Made by a program: the position numbers and the translations under genes. A stretch of DNA of 64,000 nt, taken from NCBI GenBank assembly GCA_963752755.1, contig CAVVZJ010000014.1, positions 186,001 to 250,000 on the forward strand. Direction: 5' to 3'. How positions within the stretch are numbered: the first letter of the stretch is position 1; each line of letters begins with the position of its first letter. This document shows positions 1-8,163 of the stretch, one piece after another. The notes beneath the pieces are model-generated. The model was given only the letters and a program-made list of their open reading frames with translations, did no database searches and was not told where the DNA came from. This stretch comes from CAVVZJ01 sp963752755 (lineage in GTDB: Bacteria > Planctomycetota > Planctomycetia > Isosphaerales > Isosphaeraceae).

Positions 1-992
1 CGCAAGCCCGCCGAGGAGCACTGGCCCCGACTGCTGGAGGATATCCGCAGCATCGCCGACGGCCAAAGCCAGGCCGATCCCAAGTTCCAGACCAAGAGGC
101 TCTTCACCCGCATCAGTGCCGCCGAGGTCCGCCGCCAGTTGATCGCCACCAAGGGCGATACCGACGCCGAGTTGCCCACCCCGCAGACGATCAACACCAA
201 GCTCAACATGCTCGGCTATCGCCTCTCCAAGGTGGCCAAGTGCCGCCCCCAAAAAGAGTCCCGCAGACCGATGCCATCTTCGAGCAACTGAAGGTGGTCA
301 ACCCCGAGGCGGACCGGGCCAGGGACACCCTGCGGGTCTCGATCGACGCCAAGGCGACGGTGAATGTCGGCCCGTTCTCACGCCGGGGCCGGAGCCGGAC
401 CGGCACGAAGGCGGCGGATCACGACTTCAAGCCCGAGGCGACCCTGACCCCCTTCGGCATCTTCCGGCCCGAGCCCGACGACCTCTGGCTGTCCATGGCC
501 CGCTCGAAGGTCACCAGCGACTTCATCGCCGAGCGCCTGGAGCCGTGGTGGGAGGGCGTCCGGCTGCGGTTCCTGCACGTCAAGACGCTGGTGATCAACC
601 TGGACAACGGCCCGGAGAACCACAGCCGGCGGAGCCCGTTCCTCAAGCGGATCGGGGGCTTCGCCCGCAAGTACCGCCTGGCGGTGCAGTTGGCGGACGA
701 CCCGCCGTATCACAGCGAGGACAACCCGATCGAGCGGTGCTTTGGCATCCTGGAGATGCACGGGAACGGCTCGCTGCTGGACTCGGTGGAGGCGGTGTTG
801 GGCTTCGCCCGGTCGATGACCTGGAAAGGGAAGCACCCGGTGGTCAGCGTGGTGGAGACGACCTACGCCACGGGGGTGAAGCTGACGCCGGGGGCGATGG
901 AGGCCTTGGAGGCCGAGGTGATCCGCCTGCCCTCGCTTGAGAAGTGGTTCGTGAAGATCCCCCGCAAGCGAGGCAGGCCACGGAAGACATAG
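1..992 (+). pseudogene. ISAzo13-type transposase, 5' end outside window, frameshifted
   Basis: DDE transposase that would catalyse cut-and-paste movement of its element. The reading frame enters at base 1 and runs to about 248; the remainder is in another frame from 240 to the TAG stop at 990-992. The second part holds the family core: a VSIDAKA block, an HDFKPEA block, then NLDNGPENHS and the acidic SEDNPIER segment, ending in the LEKWFVKIP tail typical of this family. The frame changes at a run of five C followed by five A, so it could be a homopolymer indel or translational slippage. The insertion has removed the 3' end of the minus-strand membrane protein gene next to it. Family assignment is confident; the left end of the element is not visible. 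Confidence 0.8.
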
Positions 993-1009
993 CTTCTTTC
1001 AGGTGCCTG

Positions 1010-1689
1010 ACCCAGTCGTTTCGATCGGAAGACTGTTCCAGCATGATGGCTCGCCGCAGCAGCATCTGGGGCGAATTCGCGGCGTCAGCCCACCGGGACG
1101 CCAGCCCGCAAACGGCGAGCAACACCACTCCGGTCGCGCCAAACACGACCCATCGCCAGCGGAACATCCGGCGGCCCGGAGCGAACGCCACGACGACGAT
1201 GATACCCGCCGCGACATTCACCGCACCGAGTGCGGCGAGCGCAACCGGTTCCAGGGACGGGGGGACCGGCCCGACGGCGGCCGCCGGATCGAACCACCGG
1301 CGCCAGCCGTGGATCACGCCCAGTGACAGCACGGTCGCCGCAACGAGGATTGGAATCAGCTCCCGCGGCCGCGTCCCGGAGAATGCCGAGACGGTCATCG
1401 AGAGCATCGTGATCAGACACAGACAGACGAGCGCACGGGGTCCCGCAGGTCCCAGGTGGGAGGCCGCCCCGGCGGCGACGTATCCTGCGCCGAGGGCAAT
1501 GACCGGCACGCAGGTTTGTCGAATTTGAATCTTCGCTTCCTCTCGACGGAGCCGTCGGGGCCGCGAGGGACCGGTATGTACCTCCAATGGACTCTGGCCG
1601 ACGGGAATCTCTTCCGGATCCTGACGGGCAAACCAACGCCCGATCCGGGGGTCATCCAGGCCGGGCCCACCGGGTCGACTTCGTCCCAT
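1010..1689 (-). pseudogene. membrane protein, C-terminus cut off by the adjacent insertion sequence
   Basis: Function not recognised. From the ATG at 1689 the protein has a soluble, Arg/Pro-rich N-terminal stretch of about 65 residues, then five hydrophobic segments likely to span the membrane (for example ALVCLCLITMLSMTVSAF and LIPILVAATVLSLGVIHGW). The recognisable protein ends with LEQSSDRND near 1010; from there the frame runs into the neighbouring transposase DNA as meaningless sequence to 844. It lies downstream of the radical SAM operon on the same strand but is separated from it by a strong hairpin, so it may be its own transcription unit. Confidence 0.55.
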
Positions 1690-1714
1690 CGTGTCGTGCG
1701 GACCACACCGACCC

Positions 1715-2124
1715 TCACGGCCGCTTCGCCCCGGCCGTCCGGCGCAGCGCGGCGCGGCGGGGACGCTCCCCCGCCGCGCCGCGCTGCGCACCGTTGTGCA
1801 GGCACCAGCCGGCGGCCCCGCCCGCCAGCGCGCCTTGCAGGTCGGTGAGGAAAACGTCCTCCGACGGTTCCCAACGGGTGTAGCCCCGGCGAAACGGCTC
1901 CTGGTAATGGACCGGCGCCCGCCGGCCGATCGCGTCCATCAGGTCCAGGACGGCGCGGGTCCGGGCCTCGGTCTGGCCGGGCGACTCGGGACCCCTCGAC
2001 CGGTGCGGACAGAGGAAATCGAGGCCGATGGTGCGCAGCGCCTCCCTCACATCGTCCTCGCTCAGGTCGTGGCCGCCGAGACGGCTTCGAAGAACCGCTT
2101 GAGCGGGATCGCCTCTTCCGGCAT
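1715..2124 (-). CDS. small protein of the radical SAM operon (frameshifted)
   Basis: Product not recognised. The ATG at 2124 follows an excellent Shine-Dalgarno sequence (GAGGAGG, about 7 bases upstream). The first 15 codons (MPEEAIPLKRFFEAV) are in one frame and the rest (DLSEDDVREALRTIGLDFLC onward) in another, so a one-base indel is inferred near 2080. The body includes a conserved-looking block with Trp, Cys and His (WEPSEDVFLTDLQGALAGG, then WCLHNG). The frame continues through the 1742-1789 hairpin to 1715, so the true C-terminus may be earlier. The gene starts 16 bases after the stop of the radical SAM gene, which suggests cotranslation and a shared role. Confidence 0.55.
1742..1789. 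terminator. perfect 21-bp inverted repeat, terminator-like
   Basis: Arms 1742-1762 and 1769-1789 are exact reverse complements, almost entirely G/C, around a 6-base loop. It lies at the 3' end of the small gene after the radical SAM gene and before the next minus-strand gene. There is no clear U tract, so it could also be a mobile hairpin repeat. Confidence 0.5.
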
Positions 2125-2139
2125 CGCAAAGCCTCCTCG

Positions 2140-3396
2140 TCAGGGAGTCCGGCAGACGCAACGAACGCCGCGGCAGTCCTGAAGATAGCGGCTCCGGGCC
2201 GCCCGGTCGGTACCGATCGACCAGAGATGGTCCGGGTCGTCGGTCAGGAGGTGGCCCATGCGGTACGCGGGGGATCGCGCGTGCGAGCAGGGATAGACGT
2301 CACCCTCGGGGGTGACGGCGACGTGCCGCTGGCCGCCCCCGCAGCCGAGCACGTCCGGCTCCGGATCGTCGAGCAGCCCCAGGCCGGCCCATTCCCCGCG
2401 CAGGGTCGTATCGACGTAAAGCCGCACCGGCGGCCGCTCCGCGGTGAAGCGGCGCACGCCCTCGGCCGCGGCCTCCAGGTCGCCCGGGCCGGGGAAGCCC
2501 GGCCAGTGGGCGGCAGCCCAGCCGCCCTTGGGCCGCAGGAGCGTGATGCTCCTCGCCCCCAGATCGACGGCCGCCTCCAGGCTGCGGCGGAGGTCGCGGA
2601 CGTTCTCCGGCGTCAGCAGCAGGTTCACGCCCAGGCGGGCGCCGGCGCCGGCCAGGGCGGCGGCGGTCTGCCGCAGCTTCGCGAACACCCCGGCGCCGCG
2701 CGCCGCGTCGAGGTGCTCGGGCCGGTCGGCCGACAGGTGGACCACCCCGGCGTGCTCGGCCAGGGCGCGCACGACCTCGGGGCGGTGGTTCGTGCCGTTG
2801 GTCGTGACGTTGGCGACCAGACCCGCGGCCCGGATCGCGGCCAGCAGGGCGGCGAAGTCGGGGATCGTGGTCGGCTCCCCCCCGCCCAGCGCGACTTCGA
2901 GCACGCCCCAGGCCGCCAGGCGTTCGACGATCCGGCGGCGGACCGCCGGTCCGGGCCCCGGCTCGCGTTCCGGGCTGCTCCCGGCGTAGCAGAAGGCGCA
3001 GCGGAGGTTGCAGCGGTACGTCACCGCCCAGTGCGCGACGATCGGCGCCCGCAGGCCCGCTGCGGTCCCGGGTGCCGTCTCCAGGCCCCAGGAATCGGGC
3101 GGCAAGTCGCGCATCTCGTGGGCCACCCGACGGACGACATCCCGGGCCTCCAGGGTGCCCACGAACGCCGCCAGCTCGGGCCGCCGCGCCGGATGGCCCC
3201 GGGCGCGCAGGTGCTCGCGCAGGTCGGCCAGCGTCCGCGCCCCGGCCAGCGCGGCGACCGCGTCGAAACCCTCGGCGTCCAGCTCCAGCAGGTCGCCCCG
3301 GTCGCGGTGGAAGGCCAGGCCGCCCCACGACTCGCGCCGCAGCCGCACGGCCGGGTGGCGCTGGAACCAACTCAGGGGCTCGCGACGCTCGCTCAT
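2140..3396 (-). CDS. radical SAM/SPASM protein with N-terminal PqqD-like domain
   Basis: A 418-residue enzyme of the type that modifies peptides or proteins by radical chemistry. Residues about 15-90 resemble a PqqD-like peptide-binding domain. The radical SAM core starts with the 4Fe-4S motif CNLRCAFC (Cys129, Cys133, Cys136) and has the GGGEPT strand at about 171-176, typical of S-adenosylmethionine binding. The C-terminal SPASM-like region supplies further cysteines: one in GCGGGQ, one in DVYPC, and Cys408, Cys413 and Cys415 at the very end, enough for auxiliary clusters. Its ATG overlaps the stop of the upstream HSSSSY-motif gene by 4 bases, and a small gene follows within 16 bases. The operon suggests that the substrate or partner is one of these neighbours. 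Family is confident; substrate is unknown. Confidence 0.85.
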   Translation of the reverse strand: MSERREPLSWFQRHPAVRLRRESWGGLAFHRDRGDLLELDAEGFDAVAALAGARTLADLREHLRARGHPARRPELAAFVGTLEARDVVRRVAHEMRDLPPDSWGLETAPGTAAGLRAPIVAHWAVTYRCNLRCAFCYAGSSPEREPGPGPAVRRRIVERLAAWGVLEVALGGGEPTTIPDFAALLAAIRAAGLVANVTTNGTNHRPEVVRALAEHAGVVHLSADRPEHLDAARGAGVFAKLRQTAAALAGAGARLGVNLLLTPENVRDLRRSLEAAVDLGARSITLLRPKGGWAAAHWPGFPGPGDLEAAAEGVRRFTAERPPVRLYVDTTLRGEWAGLGLLDDPEPDVLGCGGGQRHVAVTPEGDVYPCSHARSPAYRMGHLLTDDPDHLWSIGTDRAARSRYLQDCRGVRCVCRTP

Positions 3397-4190
3397 ACGC
3401 GCACCAGTTGCTCGACGATCGTCCGGGCGGCGCGGGAGAGCCGCGGCGTACGTCCCTTCGCCCGGGCGGCACGCGGGGCGGGCGTTGACGCGGCCAGGGC
3501 GTCGCTCAGCTGGGCCTTCGTCCAGGACTTGCGGTAGGCGATCCCCCTCTCCGCGCAGCGCTGCTGCAGCTCGGCCTTGCTCAGGCCCTCGAGCGCGGCG
3601 GTCGGCGGGGACGTCGAAGGCCCTTCCTCGGCGTCCTCCTCGTCCGCCTCATCCCCCCCGTAGAAGGCGACGACCGCCCGGAGGAACGAGACGTCGCCGC
3701 GCAACAGCTCCGCACGCACCTGGATCAGCAGGTCCACCAGCACGTCCATCACGTCCTCGTCGTAGCGGTCGCCGGCGAACTCCACGCCGTTCCCCTCGAA
3801 GGCACAGTAGACGATCACCACCAGCCGCTTGCCGTAATCCTCGACCTCGACCCCCTGGTCGTCGTAGCCGCGGGCGTCGGCGAACGGGGCCAGCAGTGCC
3901 TGCGTCTCGGCGGCCTTCGGCAGGGCGATCATGAGCGTCCACCAGTCATAGCTCTCCGAGGCCATGACGTCGTAATGCGCGCCCAGCAGCGCCCTGTACG
4001 CCTGGGGGTTCAGATCGCTCTCGCCCCACTTCTGGTACCGCACGGCCCGGTCATCGACCTCGGCGCGGCTGGAGTAGCGATGGGCGACGGCCCGCCCCCG
4101 GGCCGAGACGGGATGGTCCACGGCGTAGAACAGGTACGACGAGGAGCTGTGGTCGGCCTGGAAGCCCCGGCGGACGCGGAGGATGCGCAT
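3393..4190 (-). CDS. HSSSSY-motif protein with C-terminal SAP/Rho-N-like domain
   Basis: Function unknown. I chose the internal ATG at 4190, which gives the compact N-terminus MRILRVRRGFQADHSSSSYL. The arrangement of a basic start, Gly-Phe and a serine run followed by an aromatic residue resembles the N-terminal serine-run motif seen in several uncharacterised bacterial and phage proteins. A mixed alpha/beta body follows with a long acidic stretch (residues about 185-200). Residues about 205-240 (LSKAELQQRCAERGIAYRKS) look like a SAP or Rho-N type helical domain that commonly binds nucleic acid, and the tail is Arg/Ala-rich. It overlaps the radical SAM gene by 4 bases, so it is probably translationally coupled to it and is a candidate substrate or partner. 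Confidence 0.6.
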   Translation of the reverse strand: MRILRVRRGFQADHSSSSYLFYAVDHPVSARGRAVAHRYSSRAEVDDRAVRYQKWGESDLNPQAYRALLGAHYDVMASESYDWWTLMIALPKAAETQALLAPFADARGYDDQGVEVEDYGKRLVVIVYCAFEGNGVEFAGDRYDEDVMDVLVDLLIQVRAELLRGDVSFLRAVVAFYGGDEADEEDAEEGPSTSPPTAALEGLSKAELQQRCAERGIAYRKSWTKAQLSDALAASTPAPRAARAKGRTPRLSRAARTIVEQLVRV

Positions 4191-4462
4191 CGGAGGGATG
4201 CTCCCGCGGGGTACGTGGTTCAGGAGGTGCACGGGAGACGAGCCCCGGACGGAACGCTCACTGGCATTCTACCAGGCGCAAACTCGATCGCACCGCCTCG
4301 GTGATGCCGAGACCCGGGCCGACCACGTTCCCGTGGCACCACGGGTTCCCGGCGTCGCCCCCGGGCCGATGAGGTCGTTGCCCTGCCCGGCGAGCGGGCG
4401 GAGTCCATCGGCAGGTGCGAAGGGCCGTCGGTCCTGCGGCAAGCCGCAGCGGCGTGCTCCGG

Positions 4463-4675
4463 TCACGCGGCGTGGACTCGGCCCTGCTCCGTCGGCTCGC
4501 GGCATTCGTCGTCCTCACGGAAAAACACACGGGCGACGATCAGCCCGGTGACCAGCAAGAACGCAAGCCCCAATCCAGTCCACCAGATCGGCCAGGAGCA
4601 CCACCAGCCGAGGGGCCAGAAGCACGTCCAGACCAGGAGCAGAGCGACGAGACTCTTCAAGGATGAGTCGAGCAT
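4463..4675 (-). CDS. small membrane protein, 70 residues
   Basis: Starts MLDSSLKSLVALLLVW and contains two hydrophobic segments (SLVALLLVWTCFWPLGWWCS and LGLAFLLVTGLIVARVFF) followed by a short acidic/basic tail, so it is probably a two-helix inner-membrane protein. No family recognised. A diverged copy of the same sequence is present at 11365-11477 in the same orientation, where the frame is less well preserved. An AT-rich stretch at 4681-4735 immediately upstream is the likely promoter. Repetition elsewhere supports it being a real unit rather than a chance frame. Confidence 0.45.
   Translation of the reverse strand: MLDSSLKSLVALLLVWTCFWPLGWWCSWPIWWTGLGLAFLLVTGLIVARVFFREDDECREPTEQGRVHAA
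4535..4670 (-). repeat. direct repeat copy 1 (small membrane-protein sequence)
   Basis: Aligns along its length with 11365-11477 in the same orientation, with scattered substitutions and a gap of about 24 bases. Shared blocks include GATCGGCCAGGAGCAC. The two copies bracket the AlbA_2/HTH/methyltransferase block. Confidence 0.7.
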
Positions 4676-5182
4676 GTCTTCTATACACCATAAAATCTTT
4701 ATTGATTAGTATGTTAATATTATGATTTACCGTGCCGGGCAACGGGCGGATCCTGGAAGATTGTGGCATGGCCTGCCACCGGCGGTTCCATGCCTTCACC
4801 GGCGCGGTCCTGGAGGGCATCCCGCCACGAGTTCTCGAAGCACCAGGCCCGCGGGGCGAGGTCCGAGACCAAAACGGCGTCATGAGGAAGGACGTTTCCT
4901 CAGCGTGTCCCAAGTTTCGCGAATGGTGGGTCTCTGGAAGTCAACAAGGGAGCGAACAAGCCATGGCCACATGGACGCCGGGCGGACCGTCGACGCCTTT
5001 TCGTTCGTCGAGCGGATGTGGCAGAGTCTGGATATGCACTCGCCCACGAAATCTCCGCGGTTACCGGCCCGGCCGACCGGGATTCGATCCGTCGCCCGGG
5101 GCAACGCATCTGCCTTCCCGCGGGTGGCACGGGTTTCCCGCGGCGTCACGGAACGCACGCTCAACGGACTGAAGATGGGTTC
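4676..5182. other. gene-poor interval with AT-rich promoter-like stretch
   Basis: About 500 bases without a convincing gene. Bases 4681-4735 are strikingly AT-rich for this genome and lie between the divergent small membrane protein gene and the AlbA_2 gene, so promoters for one or both are likely. The open frames in the rest have no recognisable features. Confidence 0.4.
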
Positions 5183-6807
5183 ATGAACGAGCTTGTGACG
5201 CAGCTTGAAGGCTGGCTTCAGGGAAAGGAAGCCGAGACCTGTGAGTTCAAGGAGGCGAAGAACCGCTTCGACTTCGAGGAACTCGTCAAGTACAGCGTCA
5301 GCCTGGCGAACAACGGTGGTGGCCGGATCATCCTCGGCGTGAGCGACAAGCGGCCGCGTCAGGTCGTCGGCAGTCAGGCCTTCGATCAGCCCGAGCGAAC
5401 CCGCAACGGCCTGCGCGAGCGGATTCACCTCGGTGTCGACTTCGAGGTGATCAATCACCCGCAGGGCCGGGTGCTCGTGTTCGAGATCCCCTCACGGCCG
5501 GTCGGCACGCCGGTCCAGGACAAGGGCATCTACTGGACGCGCGACGGAGACAGCCTGGTGCCGATGACGCCGGAGCAGCTCCGGGACGTGTTTGCCGAGG
5601 GAGGGCGGGACTTCTCGGCCGAGGTCTGCCCGCAGGCGACGTTCGGCGACCTGGGTTTCTCTGCCATCGAAGACTTTCGGCGCCGTTGGATCGCGAAATC
5701 CGGCAACCAAGCCCTTTCGACCATCTCCGCCGAGCAACTCCTCACCGACGCCGAGGCGCTGGTGGACGGGAACGTGACGTATGCCGCCCTGATCCTTTTC
5801 GGGACCCATCGCGCCTTGGGGCGTTACCTGGCCCAGGCCGAGATCACCTTCGAGTATCGTTCTTCCGACGCGTCGGGACCAGCCCAGGCCCGCAAGGACT
5901 ACCGGGTGGGCTTCTTCAGCCTGTACGACGACCTGTGGAACACGATCAACTTGCGCAATGACCTCCAGCACTACCAGGACGGCTGGTTCGTCGTCGACGT
6001 CTCGACTTTCTCCGAGCGACCGATCCGCGAGGCCATCCTCAACGCCGTGAGCCATCGCGACTACCAGCTCGGCTCGAACGCCTTCGTGCGCCAGTACCCG
6101 CGCCGGATCGAGATCACCAGCCCCGGCGGCTTCCCCTACCAGATCACGCTGGAGAACATCCTTGACCGCCAATCTCCGCGCAACCGGCGTGTCGCGGACA
6201 TTTTCCTCAAATGCGGTCTCGTGGAGCGGTCCGGCCAGGGCATGAACCTGATGTTCGAGCAGGCGATCCGCGAGAGCAAACCCCTGCCGGATTTCACGAA
6301 CACGGATCGGCATCAGGTGTCGATCACGCTCCACGGTACGATGCAGAATCCGAACTTCATCCGCTTCCTGGAGAAGATCGGCAAAGAACGGACCGCCAGC
6401 TTCTCGACGGACGACTGGATGCTGCTCGGCTACGTCGCGCGGGAGAAAAGGCGCCCGAGACCTACAAGCCGAGAATCGACTGGCTGCTCGATCTCGGGGT
6501 CATCGAGCGGGCCGGACGGGGCAAGCTGATCCTCTCCCACCGGTACTACTCGTTCATCGGCCGCAAGGGCGCCTACACGCGGAAGAAGGGCCTCGATCGG
6601 GAGACGAACAAGAGCTTGCTTCTCAAGCACATCGGACAGAACGCGGCCGACGGCAGCCCCCTGCAGGACCTGATGGACGTTTTGCCCTCATTGACTCGGG
6701 GTCAGGTGCGGACGCTGCTGGAAGAGCTGCGGAAAGACCGACGCGCTCACCCGAGGGGTCAGAAGCGTGGGGCGCGATGGTATCCCGGCCCGGAGACTTT
6801 TGGCTGA
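5183..6807 (+). CDS. AlbA_2 (Schlafen-type) domain, ATP-binding protein; one frameshift
   Basis: A protein of the AlbA_2/divergent AAA-4 group, often annotated as ATP-binding or as a transcriptional regulator and frequently found near defence and mobile genes. The ATG at 5183 gives the typical start with EFKEAKNRFDFEELVKYSVSLANNGGG, the nucleic-acid-binding AlbA_2 block. A GHKL-like ATPase C-terminal region follows (EAILNAVSHRDY, EITSPGGFP, RNRRVADIFLKCGLVERSGQG). After residue about 420 the frame shifts near 6443; the continuing frame supplies a winged-helix-like C-terminus (APETYKPRIDWLLDLGVIER) to 6807. Its neighbours are an HTH protein and a DNA methyltransferase, which supports a role in defence or regulation. 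The biochemical activity is unproven. Confidence 0.8.
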
Positions 6808-7086
6808 GAGAATCCAGGCGAATGGCAAATCGCAGCCAAAAACCACGCGAGCATCCCCGCTTAACTCCAGCAGATACAAGGACTTACTTCTACGATTTTG
6901 GCTGCAAGAGTGTCGGACCGGCGACCGTAGCGTATTGGTTGTGAACGCACGGAAGGCCGCCAGTCCGGGTCGAATGGCTCCGGTCTGACAAAGCCGTTGG
7001 GGGCGAAGAGCCAAGCGGGCTGCGCCAGCCGGGCTCCGATGTCTGCAACCTCGGCAATGCCCAGGAGTTGACCGCCGGGTTCGCGC
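6808..7086. other. intergenic, no feature seen
   Basis: Convergent interval between the AlbA_2 gene and a minus-strand unknown gene. I see no gene, clear hairpin or repeat in it. Confidence 0.4.
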
Positions 7087-7557
7087 TCAGGAATGGGCGA
7101 CGACCCAGATGAACGTGTCGAGCTGCCAGTCATCCTCGATCCGGCACGTGAAGCGGGCCGGGTTCTCGGCGTAAGGAGGAAAGATCCATTCCGCCGCGAA
7201 CCCATCGATCGGGCCCGGCGCCAGCTCCTCGTGTTCATCGATGAGCCGATAGAGGGGAATCCGCTCGGAGCTCTCCCTGATGACACTGACCGTCCAGGCG
7301 GGTCCGATTCCATCAAACGTCGTCTTCACGATGAATACCGCACGGCCCGTCTCCAGGCGGGCGACCGGCATGAGCAGGATCTCCTGCGGCGGTGGGGTCC
7401 CCATCTCATACGTCGATACCACCGTGGTATTCTTCCCGCCATAGAGCTCGTCCAGGCGGTACAGGAACGTCACATAGTCCCACCATCCCTTGCGATAGGA
7501 GAGCTCCGGGGATGGGTTATGCCCGTCGACCCATTCGTAAATGCTAACGGGCTCCAT
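7087..7557 (-). CDS. conserved-looking protein of unknown function
   Basis: A 156-residue soluble protein from the ATG at 7557 (MEPVSIYEWVDGHNPSP). It is rich in aromatic residues (WWDYVTFLYRLDELYGG, EWIFPPYAENP) and has balanced charge, unlike the Arg/Pro-rich chance frames of this GC-rich DNA, which argues that it is real. No motif or family recognised. It lies on the opposite strand to the flanking AlbA_2 and HTH/methyltransferase genes, so it is probably not cotranscribed with them. Confidence 0.55.
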   Translation of the reverse strand: MEPVSIYEWVDGHNPSPELSYRKGWWDYVTFLYRLDELYGGKNTTVVSTYEMGTPPPQEILLMPVARLETGRAVFIVKTTFDGIGPAWTVSVIRESSERIPLYRLIDEHEELAPGPIDGFAAEWIFPPYAENPARFTCRIEDDWQLDTFIWVVAHS

Positions 7558-7887
7558 CAGGCTTCTTCCTCCGTCCTCGGAAGCGACCGCCGCGCTCGCG
7601 CGCGCGCACCATCTCGACGCGGCAGTTGACGAACGGGTCGCTCTCCGACTCGGCCTGCATATCATCGTTCAGGATATCCCCATCATGGGTCATCAAGCAA
7701 AGCAGGACCGGTCAAAATCCTCATCGGCAGCGGATCCGTGCCTGGCAGCCCCCCACGGCTCGTTTCTGGCGAACCGGTCGACTCTGTCCTCGTGCTGGCC
7801 AGCCGGCAGTTTCCCCATGTCGACCCGGCGGCCCCTGGCCAAAATGGCATACTCTTGATCAATACCTCAGCGACTGATAGACCTGTG
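7558..7887. other. upstream region of the HTH/methyltransferase operon
   Basis: About 330 bases without a convincing gene, between divergent genes. The part nearest 7860 is relatively AT-rich and is the likely promoter region for the HTH gene. Confidence 0.35.
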
Positions 7888-7911
7888 ATGGGATTGTGGA
7901 GCAACCGCCCC

Positions 7912-8163
7912 ATGCTCAATCAACGCTCCAAGGAAATTGAGACACGCCTTGCCGACATCCTCAACCTCATCCCATCGGGGCGTTGCTCCACTCCCAGGCC
8001 GGCGACCGCCCCCGGCATCTCCAATCCGACCGTCACCCGCTTTCTCAGGGCTTTGCGAGCCTGCGGCGACAGCATCGGCGCCGTGAAAGACCCCGAGGGC
8101 TGGGCCTGCGAGCTTCGGAGCGGTTTCTCTCGGGTCTCCCCGCAGGGGGGCCGTCGGGCATGA
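7912..8163 (+). CDS. small winged-helix-like DNA-binding protein
   Basis: An 83-residue protein from the ATG at 7912 (an ATG at 7888 would add eight residues). LNQRSKEIETRLADILNLIP is a likely first helix pair, and GISNPTVTRFLRALRACG reads as a helix-turn-helix with a recognition helix. The C-terminus (EGWACELR) may form the wing. Its stop overlaps the start of the methyltransferase by 4 bases (ATGA), so the two are translationally coupled. It is probably a regulator of, or a specificity partner for, the methyltransferase. Confidence 0.65.
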   Translation: MLNQRSKEIETRLADILNLIPSGRCSTPRPATAPGISNPTVTRFLRALRACGDSIGAVKDPEGWACELRSGFSRVSPQGGRRA

